DNA of 57,963 nt from Pseudomonadota bacterium (GCA_023458055.1 JAEXAW010000079.1:1-57963), one strand, 5' to 3'; numbered from the stretch's first letter, positions 8,974 to 17,272 are shown. Made by a program: numbers and translations. Notes: a model not told the origin generated them from the sequence alone.

Positions 8974-9575
8974 GGTGTCACCGCCCATCCGGCCTCAGCG
9001 GGCAATATCCTGATGATGGCTTCATTGGCACCGAGTTCGCGCGCGCGCGCATCGCTGATGCCAAGGTCGATCACCGCCACATCATCTGCCTTGCTGTTCG
9101 ATGCCGGGACATGCAACCGGGCACCCGCCAGCGCGGCCTTGTCAATTTCAAACACCAGCTGGCAGCGGATCGGCAAGTCCGGCGGCGCGGTGCCGCATCC
9201 ATTGCCGCCGATAGCCTGAAGGCCGCCGAAGGTGCGGCCATCCTTGGTCTTGATCGAAAGATTACCAAGGCTCGCTGCCTCTCCGCGTCCGCGAATTTCA
9301 ATCGTCGGGACAAGGAAAACCCCGTTGCCGCTGATCCCCGTATTGACGCCATCGGTATCGGTTTGCCGGGGCACAACGATCTTCTTGCTCGCATCGACGC
9401 TGACGAGCTTGACCTCTGCCGTACGCAAACCAACCGCCTGCCCTGCAGTCGTGGAGCGTTCAAACGGTTGCGCCGCAAGGTCTTTCGGATCAAGTAGCTT
9501 CGTCATAAGCCAAGCCGCCACGGCAAGCGCGACCAGCGCAATGAGCCAAGCCTTGATGGTGTCGCTTCGCATCAT
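8970..9575 (-). CDS. Single-span membrane-anchored protein of unknown function (second of three)
   Basis: 201 residues: a transmembrane segment near the N-terminus (AWLIALVALAVAAWLMTKLL) and a periplasmic, strand-rich domain with a potential Cys pair (GNGCGTAPP, IRCQLVFEID). It overlaps both neighbours by 4 nt (ATGA), so the three genes are one coupled operon. I do not recognise a family. Confidence 0.72.
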   Translation of the reverse strand: MMRSDTIKAWLIALVALAVAAWLMTKLLDPKDLAAQPFERSTTAGQAVGLRTAEVKLVSVDASKKIVVPRQTDTDGVNTGISGNGVFLVPTIEIRGRGEAASLGNLSIKTKDGRTFGGLQAIGGNGCGTAPPDLPIRCQLVFEIDKAALAGARLHVPASNSKADDVAVIDLGISDARARELGANEAIIRILPAEAGWAVTP

Positions 9576-10294
9576 TGCCCTAATTTCATTTCGGTTAGCG
9601 GCACCGTAATTTCATATGCCGGGGCTGCGTCAAAATAGCCCATCGAGCCATCAAGCGCCGACGCGCGATATTTTTGTTTACGGATGACGAGCTTCACCCG
9701 GTCCGGCACCGGATAGCTTCCATCCTGCACCCAGATGAGTGCCATCCGCGTCGGTAACCCCGGCTGGAGCGCCCCGCCGCGCAGCGCGTCGCTGGCGCGG
9801 ATAATATGCGGCTGGACCTTGTCCGCGTCGGCATGCCGGTCAGTGATGGGATCGACCAGTCCCTTGGCATCAATCCGGAACGCAGTCTGGACATCGAGCC
9901 GGTCGATAACCTGTTTGGTCTGGTTGGTTACATCGGCACTCACAAGCAACGCGCGTTGGCCGGGCTTCAGCCGGTAAAGTTGCGGAATATCCTGAAACCA
10001 TCCACCCTTGCGCACACTGACTTTGAGCGGCTCCGCCTCTACTTCCTGGCCAACGTCTGCCGCCGCGATCTTGGTCTCGCGATCCGCCAGATTTTTCCAT
10101 CCGCCGAACAGGCCGGTAAGCAGCAGAGCCGCCATCAGGGCTAGCAGCAAAAGGTTGGTGGCGCTGGCGAGGTCCTTGAACTCTGCGGCGACCTTGGTGC
10201 GATCAAGCGGGGCTGCGGGCGCAGGACTTTCGCCTGCCGGACGGGACGGCGTATCGGGCGGCGGCGGCGGCGATCCTTCTTCCACGCGGTGCAT
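9572..10294 (-). CDS. Single-span membrane-anchored protein of unknown function (first of three)
   Basis: 240 residues from the ATG at 10294: a proline-rich cytoplasmic N-terminus (SPPPPPDTPSRPAGESPAPAAP), one transmembrane span (LLLLALMAALLLTGLFGG) and a roughly 170-residue exported domain. The frame opens 20 residues earlier, but that segment is Cys/Arg-rich and atypical. The exported domain contains LKPGQRALLVSADVTNQTKQVIDRLDV, the style of an immunoglobulin-like strand-rich domain. First gene of the three-gene operon, divergent from the gene at 10423. Confidence 0.7.
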   Translation of the reverse strand: MHRVEEGSPPPPPDTPSRPAGESPAPAAPLDRTKVAAEFKDLASATNLLLLALMAALLLTGLFGGWKNLADRETKIAAADVGQEVEAEPLKVSVRKGGWFQDIPQLYRLKPGQRALLVSADVTNQTKQVIDRLDVQTAFRIDAKGLVDPITDRHADADKVQPHIIRASDALRGGALQPGLPTRMALIWVQDGSYPVPDRVKLVIRKQKYRASALDGSMGYFDAAPAYEITVPLTEMKLGQ

Positions 10295-10422
10295 CCATAT
10301 CCTTCGGCAGGTTACAGGGAAAAGCCCGCATCGGTGTGGCATATCGAAAATCATCTGTCCACGCCCGACTGCCGCAAAAATGCGCGGTTGTCCTTGGCTG
10401 TTTTTTGCGTCAATGCCGCTTC

Positions 10423-10950
10423 ATGTCCACCTACGCGTTCGTCCGGTCATCCCCTCTTCTCCGCGCTGGCATGGCGTTAGCGGCCTTGCTGACACTTACG
10501 GCCACGCCTCTGATGGCCCGCGTTTCGCTCGGCATTTATGAAGGCTGGGGTGCGTTTCGCGAGGAAGAGACGCCGCGCTGCTATGCGATTGCCGAGCCCT
10601 CTTCGCGAAACGCCGGGAGCGATTGGAAAGCCTATGCAAGCATCGGCTATTGGCCGGGCAAAAATGTCCGCGCGCAGCTTTATTTCCGCTTGTCCAAGGA
10701 AAAGCGCGCGGATGCGCCTGCGACCCTTTCCATCGGCAATCAGAAATTTGCGCTGGTTTCCGGCGGGATCAACGCCTGGGCGGCGGATCCGCGCATGGAT
10801 GCGGCGATCATTGCGGCAATGCGCTCGGCAAGCAGCATGAGCATCAGCGTCGCGGCAAAAAAGGGCGGCAGCGTCTTTGACACATATCGCTTGCGCGGTG
10901 CCGCGAGCGCGATTGATGCGGCAGCATTGGCATGCGCCCGTAGCGTTTAG
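10423..10950 (+). CDS. Secreted protein, IalB-like character
   Basis: 175 residues from the ATG at 10423. It has a signal peptide (LLRAGMALAALLTLTATPLMARV), then a mature domain starting SLGIYEGWGAFREEETPRCYAIAEP. The pattern of an aromatic-rich first strand, RCYAIA, and a C-terminal TYRLRGA...AACARSV resembles small periplasmic proteins of the invasion-associated locus B type. This is a resemblance only. Earlier in-frame starts would put Cys/Arg-rich sequence before the signal peptide and are rejected. Followed by a strong hairpin. Confidence 0.7.
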   Translation: MSTYAFVRSSPLLRAGMALAALLTLTATPLMARVSLGIYEGWGAFREEETPRCYAIAEPSSRNAGSDWKAYASIGYWPGKNVRAQLYFRLSKEKRADAPATLSIGNQKFALVSGGINAWAADPRMDAAIIAAMRSASSMSISVAAKKGGSVFDTYRLRGAASAIDAAALACARSV

Positions 10951-10959
10951 GCACAAGAA

Positions 10960-10987
10960 AAGGCCGGACTGCTTGGAGTCCGGCCTT
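10960..10987. terminator. Rho-independent terminator serving the minus-strand OMP gene
   Basis: Perfect 11-bp inverted repeat AAGGCCGGACT / AGTCCGGCCTT with a 6-nt loop. Read on the minus strand it is followed by TTTTCTT, a good U-tract for the gene ending at 11014. On the plus strand the tail is CCCC, so termination of the 10423 gene would be weaker. Confidence 0.8.
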
Positions 10988-11013
10988 CCCCTATTCACAT
11001 TATAAGCAAGCGC

Positions 11014-11589
11014 TTAGAAGCGGATGCCAACGCCTGCGAGAACCTGATGACGGTTGGCACCATCACCATAATCCGAGTAGCGATATTCGCCCTTGAACAG
11101 CAAATTATTGCTGGTCTTGGTTTCAACCCCGGCACCTACGCGCCAACCGCCATCGTTCCCGCCGTCGGTTGTAGTGGTCGTGCCGAGCTTATATTCTGCT
11201 TCCACACGGGCGTTGGTGTAACCGCCCTTGACGTAAAGCAGCGTATTCTTCGACGCACCTACGGTCGTACCAAGACGCGCACCGGCGTAGAGGTCGCGGC
11301 CAGCCTTAATGCACATGCGATCACCGGGCTGGAGAACGCCGTCAGCGCATTTCTTGGCGGTCGAGTCCATGATTTCGCCTTCGACACCAACGACCAGACC
11401 GTTCGCGTCGAAGTCGTAACCAGCGCCGAGACCGTAAGCGAAGCCATCAACATTGATGTCGGAATCAACCTTGTCCCAACCGCCGATCGCTTCAACGTGA
11501 CCGCCGGTGAAGCCGGTGGTCTGAGCAGCAGCCGGGCTGGCAGCAACGGCAGCTGTTGCAAGAAGAGCTCCGATAAAAATCTTTTTCAC
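11014..11589 (-). CDS. Outer-membrane beta-barrel protein (OmpW/OmpA-barrel-like porin family)
   Basis: 191 residues from a GTG start at 11589 (GGGGAA ribosome site). A clear Sec signal peptide (MKKIFIGALLATAAVAASPAAAQ) is followed by alternating strands and the terminal FKGEYRYSDYGDGANRHQVLAGVGIRF, a classic outer-membrane beta-signal ending in Phe. The KCADGVLQPGDRMC segment could form one disulfide in an extracellular loop. Such 8-stranded barrels are abundant surface proteins in alphaproteobacteria; no specific substrate can be inferred. Transcript ends at the hairpin at 10960-10987. Confidence 0.88.
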   Translation of the reverse strand: MKKIFIGALLATAAVAASPAAAQTTGFTGGHVEAIGGWDKVDSDINVDGFAYGLGAGYDFDANGLVVGVEGEIMDSTAKKCADGVLQPGDRMCIKAGRDLYAGARLGTTVGASKNTLLYVKGGYTNARVEAEYKLGTTTTTDGGNDGGWRVGAGVETKTSNNLLFKGEYRYSDYGDGANRHQVLAGVGIRF

Positions 11590-11842
11590 TGTAATTCCCC
11601 ATTTCTGGTTTTGGTTAACTAACGATGGAGCCAAACATCCTTAACGGGTGATTTGTTCCCCACCGCTGTGCCGCCGCAATTCGTGCCCGCTGCTTGAACG
11701 CACTGTGAATTGTAAATTTATTTAACGTTCATCTTTATAGATTCACTGGCAAAAATTGCCTGATTTGTTGGGGCGCATTGCGCAGTGTGGTAATTTTGTC
11801 ACGGCTGGCGCTCATCTTCACTTTGCGGTAAAGGGTGCCGCT

Positions 11843-13108
11843 ATGCAGACAGATGAACCTATGACCATGCCGATTCCCGGCCTTATCGACCCTGTGCCAA
11901 CGCCGCGCAGCATTACGCCGCGTGCGGACGGCAAGGTGGATTTGCTCGGTTTGTCGCGCGTGCAGATTCGCGATCTCCTCGCAGAAGCGGGATTGGATGG
12001 AAAGCAGGCGAAGCTGCGGTCGAAGCAACTGTTCCACTGGATCTATCATCGCGGCGTCACCGATTTCGATGCGATGACCGATATCGCCAAAGCGCAGCGC
12101 CCGTTTCTCGCTGACCGCTTCGTGATTGGCCGTCCCAATGTTATTGAAGCGCAAGTCTCGTCCGATGGCACGCGCAAATGGCTGCTACGGTCGGATGACG
12201 GGCAGGATTATGAGATGGTCTTCATCCCCGATGCGGACCGGGGAACCTTGTGCGTCTCCAGCCAGGTCGGCTGTACGCTCAATTGCCGCTTCTGCCACAC
12301 TGGCACAATGCGACTGGTGCGTAATCTGACGCCGGGTGAAATTGTTGGTCAGGTGATGCTCGCGCGCGATGCACTGGGCGAATGGCCCAAGGGCAATATG
12401 GCGGTGGACGGCGCGGACGAGGATGAGGATGATACCGCCAGTCATTATACCGCCGATGGCCGCCTTCTCACCAATATCGTGATGATGGGCATGGGCGAGC
12501 CGCTCTATAATTTCGACAATGTGCGCGATGCGCTAAAGGTGGTGATGGATGGCGATGGCCTGTCGCTCTCCAAGCGCCGCATCACGCTATCAACCTCAGG
12601 CGTCGTCCCGATGATGGCCCGCGCAGGCGAGGAGATCGGCGTCAATCTCGCCGTCAGCCTGCACGCTGTCACCAAGAAAATTCGCGACGAGATCGTGCCC
12701 CTGAACCGCAAATATGGCATTGAGGAATTGCTGGCCGCCTGTGCCGCCTATCCCGGCGCGAATAATGCGCGGCGCATTACATTTGAATATGTGATGCTCA
12801 AGGACAAGAATGACAGCGACGAAGACGCCCGCGAGCTGGTGCGATTGCTCAAACATTATAAGATTCCCGCCAAGGTCAATCTCATTCCGTTCAACCCTTG
12901 GCCGGGCGCACCTTATGACACCTCGACGCCGGAGCGGGTGCGCGCCTTCAGTAATATCATCTTTGAGAGCGGCATCTCGGCTCCCGTCCGCACCCCGCGC
13001 GGGCGCGACATTGATGCCGCCTGCGGTCAGCTCAAGACGAGCGCCGAAAAGAAAAGCCGCGCCGAACTGGACCGGTTGGCCGAAGAGAAATTGGCGGCCT
13101 TGGGTTAA
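11843..13108 (+). CDS. rlmN: 23S rRNA (adenine-2503-C2)-methyltransferase
   Basis: Radical-SAM enzyme that methylates C2 of A2503 in 23S rRNA (and of A37 in some tRNAs). The cluster-binding CX3CX2C motif is at Cys144/148/151 (CTLNCRFCHTG), counted from the ATG at 11843. The RlmN-typical blocks IVMMGMGEPLYNFDNV, ITLSTSGVVP, AVSLHAVTKKIRDEIVPLNRKY and a C-terminal TPRGRDIDAACGQL (partner Cys for methyl transfer) are all present. 421 residues, slightly longer than the E. coli enzyme because of an N-terminal extension and an acidic insert (ADEDEDDTA). The frame is open to 11756, but the ATG at 11843 or one six residues later (MTMPIPGL) is more plausible. Confidence 0.97.
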   Translation: MQTDEPMTMPIPGLIDPVPTPRSITPRADGKVDLLGLSRVQIRDLLAEAGLDGKQAKLRSKQLFHWIYHRGVTDFDAMTDIAKAQRPFLADRFVIGRPNVIEAQVSSDGTRKWLLRSDDGQDYEMVFIPDADRGTLCVSSQVGCTLNCRFCHTGTMRLVRNLTPGEIVGQVMLARDALGEWPKGNMAVDGADEDEDDTASHYTADGRLLTNIVMMGMGEPLYNFDNVRDALKVVMDGDGLSLSKRRITLSTSGVVPMMARAGEEIGVNLAVSLHAVTKKIRDEIVPLNRKYGIEELLAACAAYPGANNARRITFEYVMLKDKNDSDEDARELVRLLKHYKIPAKVNLIPFNPWPGAPYDTSTPERVRAFSNIIFESGISAPVRTPRGRDIDAACGQLKTSAEKKSRAELDRLAEEKLAALG

Positions 13109-13123
13109 ACCCAAAGCCGCCAA
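13091..13123. terminator. Hairpin overlapping the rlmN stop codon
   Basis: A near-perfect 16-bp inverted repeat: left arm begins TTGGCGGCC, right arm ends GCCGCCAA, one mismatch. The rlmN stop codon lies at its apex. There is no U-tract on the plus strand, so this may be a processing or stability hairpin rather than a classical terminator. Confidence 0.6.
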
Positions 13124-13164
13124 TCGTCGCTCAGTTCACAGGGGAGCGATCTCGAAAACTATGT

Positions 13165-13572
13165 TTACCGCGCCGCAGCGCCGGTTTCCTTGACGATGTC
13201 GATATAGCCATGGTCGTTGGAGCGGATGTGGCTGAACAGCCAATGCTGCAGCATTTCCAGCAATTCTTGGGTGGTGTCGGTGCCCGCCTTGAAGCGCTTG
13301 TGCAAACCGCTAACCTCGGCAATGAATTTTTCGTGGATCTTCTTATGCAGATCGGTAAGCCGGTATCCGGCCGCTTCCATCATGCTTTCTTCTTCCGCAA
13401 AATGGGTGACGGTGTAATCGACCAGATTGTCGTAAATTTGTCCGATACCGTCAGCGTTGCCGCTATCCTTCGCCTCTTTGAGCTCGTTGATATAGTCGAC
13501 GATCTTCATATGCTGCTCGTCGATCCAGTCGATCCCGGTATCGAGATCGCGCGTCCAGTTCAAAAATGTCAT
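13165..13572 (-). CDS. Bacteriohemerythrin
   Basis: 135 residues, one complete hemerythrin domain of the single-domain bacterial type. All seven diiron ligands are in place: His21 (IDEQH), His57 and Glu61 (THFAEE), His76 and His80 (DLHKKIHEKF), His115 and Asp120 (WLFSHIRSND). The protein reversibly binds O2 at a diiron site, likely for oxygen sensing, buffering or delivery. The ATG at 13572 has a G-rich ribosome site; an 18-residue upstream extension is not conserved-looking. A perfect FNR-type box lies 54 nt before the start, implying control by oxygen. Confidence 0.95.
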   Translation of the reverse strand: MTFLNWTRDLDTGIDWIDEQHMKIVDYINELKEAKDSGNADGIGQIYDNLVDYTVTHFAEEESMMEAAGYRLTDLHKKIHEKFIAEVSGLHKRFKAGTDTTQELLEMLQHWLFSHIRSNDHGYIDIVKETGAAAR

Positions 13573-13625
13573 TTTGGCCCCCTTAAATCGGTGGGAGCAT
13601 GGTGCCATTTCGACGGGTAAAAGCA

Positions 13626-13639
13626 TTGATCTGAATCAA
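13626..13639. promoter_or_regulatory. Perfect FNR/FixK-type box
   Basis: TTGAT-CTGA-ATCAA, an exact match to the FNR/Anr/FixK consensus TTGAT-N4-ATCAA. It is upstream of the bacteriohemerythrin gene on the minus strand. If it is an activating class-II site centred near -41.5, transcription would start about 19 nt before the start codon. The neighbouring plus-strand gene starts about 170 nt to the right and could also be affected. Confidence 0.8.
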
Positions 13640-13806
13640 TAAATTTGTAAAATAATACATGTTTTCAATTGGTTATTAACTATCCGTTTACGATTTGGCA
13701 GAAGGCGCATTGTGCCGGAATTTTCCGCTTTTCCGGGGCCATTCATGGTCCGGTCAACCAGCTATGCTTATGCGGATGCCAATGTCATCTTGGAGCCATC
13801 GTCAAA

Positions 13807-14469
13807 ATGTCCCTAATCGCCCTTGCTAAGCCCGGCTTATTCATGGTGGCGGCGAGCCTGTTGGCGACCGCCGCAGCCGGCCAGTCCACGCCTCCGGCCG
13901 AGGCCTGGGAAATCGGTCCGGTCATCAAGGGACGCAACTATTCGGTGGGGATGCCGCCCAGCCCGACGCCGGAGCGGGGCGGTGGTTGGTCGTTTGATTT
14001 TCCCTATCCAAGCGTTGATGATGGCCATGTTCATTATCTGACCTTCCGTCACGGATCGCTTGCGGGCAAATCCAGGATCGTCATGCGCTATCGCGTCGAT
14101 TCGCCGCGAGGGACGCGCTTCTTCGCGCGCGATGCCGCGCCCGGCACCCCGGCAAGTCTGACGGTCTATTTCCAGCGCGCGCGGGATACATGGACGGCCA
14201 AGGGGCCTTATGCCAATTTCCGCTGGTATGCGTTGTTCGCAACAACGCCGATTACCACGGGCACGCACCAATTGACCATCGACCTTAACGATCCGCGCTG
14301 GTTCGCGGTTATGGGGGGTACGTCCGCAGAGCGCCCCGAGGCTTTCTCGAACGCCAAATATAATGCGGACCGGGTCGGCTTTGTCATGGGCGGCGGGGGC
14401 GGCCTTGGTCACGGTGTCTATACGAGCGGACCGGCGCGGTTCACGCTGTTGAGTTATCAAGTGATTTAA
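13807..14469 (+). CDS. Secreted beta-sandwich-like protein of unknown function
   Basis: 220 residues from the ATG at 13807: a signal peptide (AKPGLFMVAASLLATAAAGQS), then a domain with many aromatic strands (GGWSFDFPYPSVDDGHVHYLTFRHG, NFRWYALFATTPITTGTHQLTIDL, GPARFTLLSYQVI). The pattern suggests a jelly-roll or carbohydrate-binding-module-like fold, but I cannot assign a family. The 46 residues encoded upstream in frame are Cys-rich and not credible. Monocistronic. Confidence 0.7.
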   Translation: MSLIALAKPGLFMVAASLLATAAAGQSTPPAEAWEIGPVIKGRNYSVGMPPSPTPERGGGWSFDFPYPSVDDGHVHYLTFRHGSLAGKSRIVMRYRVDSPRGTRFFARDAAPGTPASLTVYFQRARDTWTAKGPYANFRWYALFATTPITTGTHQLTIDLNDPRWFAVMGGTSAERPEAFSNAKYNADRVGFVMGGGGGLGHGVYTSGPARFTLLSYQVI

Positions 14470-14507
14470 GGCTGGCCGGAGCAAGCCCGCTTGCCTAAGG
14501 GCGGGCA

Positions 14508-15272
14508 ATGGAGTTTTCGCTTGCCTCACTCGTACTTGTCCTTGCCGCCGGTACTATCGGCGGCGCGATGAATGCCCTCGCAGGCGGCGGAACCTTTGCG
14601 ACGCTGCCCGCGCTCCTCGCTGTCGGCCTCCCCGCCAATACGGCCAATGCCACATCCAATGTCGCCTTGCTGCCGGGCGCAGGGACGAGCGCATGGACGT
14701 TCCGCGATGAACTCGCGCCGCTTTCCGGGGTGAGCATCCGCACGCTCGCGGCGATTACCTTTGTCGGCGGCCTGATCGGCAGTGCGCTCCTCGTCATCAC
14801 GCCGAGTGACACGTTCGACATCATCATCCCCTGGCTGGTGCTTTACGCTTTCGTCGTGCTGGCGTTCGGCAAGCGCGCGAGCGACTGGCTCCACGACCGT
14901 GTGACCATCGGGCGCAAGACCTTGATGGTCGCGCAAGCCTTGCTCGGCATTTATGGCGGCTATTTCGGCGGCGGCGTGGGCTTGATGACGACCGCGACCT
15001 ACGGCCTCCTTGCCGGTCACTCCCCGCGCGAACTGTTCGCGCCGCGCACCTTGATGCTGGCGGTTGCCAATTTCGCCGCGGCCATCGTGTTTATCGCCGC
15101 GCTGATGGTGGTGTGGTGGGCCGCTGTACCGATGCTGATGGGCTCGATCATCGGCGGCTGGGGCGGCGCGCATATCGGCAAGAAGCTGCCTGCGAACTGG
15201 GTGCGAATCTGGACGCTGCTGGTTACCGGCGCGACGACGCTTGTATTTTTTTGGCGGGCTTACGGGCCTTAA
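14508..15272 (+). CDS. TauE/SafE (TSUP) family permease
   Basis: 254 residues with about eight hydrophobic segments in the two-fold arrangement of the TSUP family. The N-terminal signature GTIGGAMNALAGGGTFATLPALL and its C-terminal counterpart (LLGIYGGYFGGGVGLMTTATYGLLAG) are the pseudo-repeats typical of this family. Members export sulfite, sulfoacetate or other anions; the substrate is unknown. A short dispersed repeat follows at 15292. Confidence 0.9.
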   Translation: MEFSLASLVLVLAAGTIGGAMNALAGGGTFATLPALLAVGLPANTANATSNVALLPGAGTSAWTFRDELAPLSGVSIRTLAAITFVGGLIGSALLVITPSDTFDIIIPWLVLYAFVVLAFGKRASDWLHDRVTIGRKTLMVAQALLGIYGGYFGGGVGLMTTATYGLLAGHSPRELFAPRTLMLAVANFAAAIVFIAALMVVWWAAVPMLMGSIIGGWGGAHIGKKLPANWVRIWTLLVTGATTLVFFWRAYGP

Positions 15273-15291
15273 CCGCAGAACAAAATCCGCA

Positions 15292-15312
15292 GTCCTGAGC
15301 CTGTCGAAGGAC
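15292..15312. repeat. Short dispersed motif (GTCCTGAGCC...GTCGAAGGAC type)
   Basis: An imperfect palindrome with arms GTCCT/AGGAC around gagcctgtcga. The reverse complement of nearly the same motif occurs at about 54419-54436 (CCTTCGACGAGGCTCAGG). Such motifs are very common between genes in sphingomonad genomes. Function unknown. Confidence 0.6.
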
Positions 15313-15344
15313 GTTTCTCAATATGGTGATGGCTTCGGAGGAAT

Positions 15345-16025
15345 TCATACGGCCACCTTCTGCGGCAGCGCAAACAGGTCGAGGAATCGCTGCGCCTTGT
15401 CCGCATCGCCGCTCACCGCCACCCGTCCCTCAGCTTCGGCCAGGGTAAGCGGCATCGGACCATAGAGCGCTGGCAGGATCGTCTTGCCCTGGTCGAGCGT
15501 GAGCGTGAAATCCGGCGTCTTGCCTATACCGCGCACGACGTGGAGATCGCCGTCCTTCAACGTCGCGACAAATTTGTCCGGGCCGACAATGAACGCCGCA
15601 GTCACATCGCCGAGCGCGCGCGCCTTATCCTCATCAATCATCGTGCGCATCGACAGCATCAGCGATGTCGCGCTGAACGGCAGCGAGGGGTCATGGCCGG
15701 GCGAGCGTGCGCCCCAGCGGCCCAGCGCCTGCGTCACCGCTTCCAATTCCTGCCCCCACGGCGTCAGCGCATAGCGCACCACGCCGTCTTCCTCCTGCCG
15801 CTCAACGATCCCCGCCGCTTCGAGTTCCTCCAGCCGCTGCGTCAGCACATTGGCGCTGATCCCGGCCAAGCCCCGCCGGATTCCGGAAAAGCGGCGCGGA
15901 CCGAGCATCATCTCGCGCGTAACCAGCAGCGCCCAGCGATCCCCGATCAGTTCCAGCGCATGGGCAACCGCACAGGCATCGCCGTAGCGTCGATTCGTCG
16001 TAAATTTCCGGCTGCTCGTCATCAT
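15345..16025 (-). CDS. HxlR-family transcriptional regulator with SCP2-like C-terminal domain
   Basis: 226 residues. Residues 10-105 are a winged helix of the HxlR type: the early Cys in GDACAVAHALELIGDRWALLV, then FSGIRRGLAGISANVLTQRLEELEAAGIV. The remainder (about 120-225) looks like an SCP2 sterol-carrier-type domain (DFTLTLDQGKTILPALYG, AVSGDADKAQRFLDLF), which could bind a hydrophobic effector. Divergent from the eight-gene detoxification array and therefore its probable regulator. The first codons are two consecutive ATGs without a clear ribosome site, and the candidate operator begins only a few bases from the start. Confidence 0.88.
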   Translation of the reverse strand: MMTSSRKFTTNRRYGDACAVAHALELIGDRWALLVTREMMLGPRRFSGIRRGLAGISANVLTQRLEELEAAGIVERQEEDGVVRYALTPWGQELEAVTQALGRWGARSPGHDPSLPFSATSLMLSMRTMIDEDKARALGDVTAAFIVGPDKFVATLKDGDLHVVRGIGKTPDFTLTLDQGKTILPALYGPMPLTLAEAEGRVAVSGDADKAQRFLDLFALPQKVAV

Positions 16026-16027
16026 TC

Positions 16028-16065
16028 AGTTACTTTTTCTAACTTTCCAGTTGTTTTTTGTAACT
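16028..16065. promoter_or_regulatory. AT-rich inverted repeats between hxlR-type gene and detox array
   Basis: AGTTAC at 16028-16033 and its reverse complement GTAACT at 16060-16065 bracket two internal half-sites (TAAC and GTTG). The stretch is unusually AT-rich for this genome and lies in the divergent promoter region, so it is a candidate binding site for the HxlR-type regulator. Confidence 0.55.
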
Positions 16066-16137
16066 CATCAGTCATGCTAAGGCAATAGCAAGCGAGTCGG
16101 ACACCGATGCGCTCACCCCCGAGAGGATGTATAAGCC

Positions 16138-16578
16138 ATGGCCCATATGATTTTCGTAAACCTGCCCGTCGCCGATCTTGCACGGGCGCGCGGCTTTTAT
16201 GAAGCCATCGGCTTTTCCAACAATCCGCAATTCAGTGATGAAACCGCCGCCTGCATGGTGTTGAGCGAGGCCATCTATGTGATGCTGTTGACGCATGACA
16301 AATGGAAGGGCTTCACCACCCGCCCCATCCCCGATGCCGGATCAAGCGAAGTCATGCTGGCGCTCGCGTGCGAGACGCGCGATGCGGTCGATGCGCTAAT
16401 CGACGCAGGTACCAAGGCGGGCGGCACCGCCGACGTCAATCCGCCGCAAGATCATGGCTTCATGTTCCAAAGGAGCCTGCTCGACCCCGACGGCCATTTG
16501 TGGGAGCCTTTCTGGATGGACCCCGCCGTTGCTGCTGGCGGCACGGACGCCGACGAAGCGCCGCCACAGGGTAAATGA
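16138..16578 (+). CDS. VOC-family (glyoxalase-like) protein
   Basis: 146 residues, first gene of the array. It starts MAHMIFVNLPVADLARARGFYEAIGF, the standard first beta-alpha-beta unit of a vicinal-oxygen-chelate protein, and ends with LLDPDGHLWEPFWMD, carrying the C-terminal metal-ligand Glu (HLWE). This subgroup is related to glyoxalase/bleomycin-resistance and lactoylglutathione-lyase-like proteins. Its reaction is unknown. Start chosen on a GGATG-type ribosome region and family fit. Confidence 0.9.
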   Translation: MAHMIFVNLPVADLARARGFYEAIGFSNNPQFSDETAACMVLSEAIYVMLLTHDKWKGFTTRPIPDAGSSEVMLALACETRDAVDALIDAGTKAGGTADVNPPQDHGFMFQRSLLDPDGHLWEPFWMDPAVAAGGTDADEAPPQGK

Positions 16579-16594
16579 GCAAGGACGATTGGCC

Positions 16595-17272
16595 ATGACG
16601 ACCCCGACCCATAATATCGGCATTTATGACTGGGTGCCCGAATTTGCGCGCGGCTTTGTGCGCGATTTGCGGGTGCGCTGGACGCTGGAGGAAATCGGCG
16701 AAGGCTACACCACCGACGCGGTCGATGTGCGCGCTAAGCCTCCTACACTCACCGCCAAACAACCCTTCGGCCAGGTGCCCTGGTATGATGATGGCGCGGT
16801 AGAGATGTTTGAATCGGGCGCGATCTGCCTGTGGGTTGCGCAACAGTCAGGCAAGCTGATCGGCGCTAGCCCGGACGATCATGCCAAGGCGATTAGCTGG
16901 ACCTTCGCCGCGCTCAACAGCATCGAGCCGGTGACGCAGCAGCTTGGCGCAATCGAACTGTTCCACAAGGGCGAAAGCTGGACCGAAGCAAGGCGGCCGC
17001 AGGTGCTTGAATTTCTCGACAAGCGGATCGGCGCGCTTGAAGCCCATCTCGCCGGACGCGACTGGCTCGGCGATGATTTCAGCGTGGGCGATATTCTGAT
17101 GGCGTCGGTGCTGCGCGATATTCCGGTTGATGATTATCTTGATCGCTTCCCCGTGACCAAGGCCTATCGTGACCGCTGTCTCGGACGGCCCGCCTTTGCG
17201 CGGGCGCTTGCCGCACAAATGGGGGATTTCAAAGCAATCGATGCCGCGCCCCCGGAACCCGCTGCGGCCTGA
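16595..17272 (+). CDS. Glutathione S-transferase family protein
   Basis: 225 residues from the ATG at 16595, 16 nt after the VOC gene, with an AAGGA ribosome site. The N-terminal thioredoxin fold is recognisable (RVRWTLEEIGEGYTT, then FGQVPWYDDGAVEMFESGAICLWVA, the cis-Pro and Glu-Ser glutathione-binding motif). The C-terminal helical domain carries the N-capping box (GDDFSVGDILMASVL). Likely conjugates or reduces electrophiles with glutathione. The longer frame back to 16454 overlaps the VOC gene and is rejected. Confidence 0.9.
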   Translation: MTTPTHNIGIYDWVPEFARGFVRDLRVRWTLEEIGEGYTTDAVDVRAKPPTLTAKQPFGQVPWYDDGAVEMFESGAICLWVAQQSGKLIGASPDDHAKAISWTFAALNSIEPVTQQLGAIELFHKGESWTEARRPQVLEFLDKRIGALEAHLAGRDWLGDDFSVGDILMASVLRDIPVDDYLDRFPVTKAYRDRCLGRPAFARALAAQMGDFKAIDAAPPEPAAA

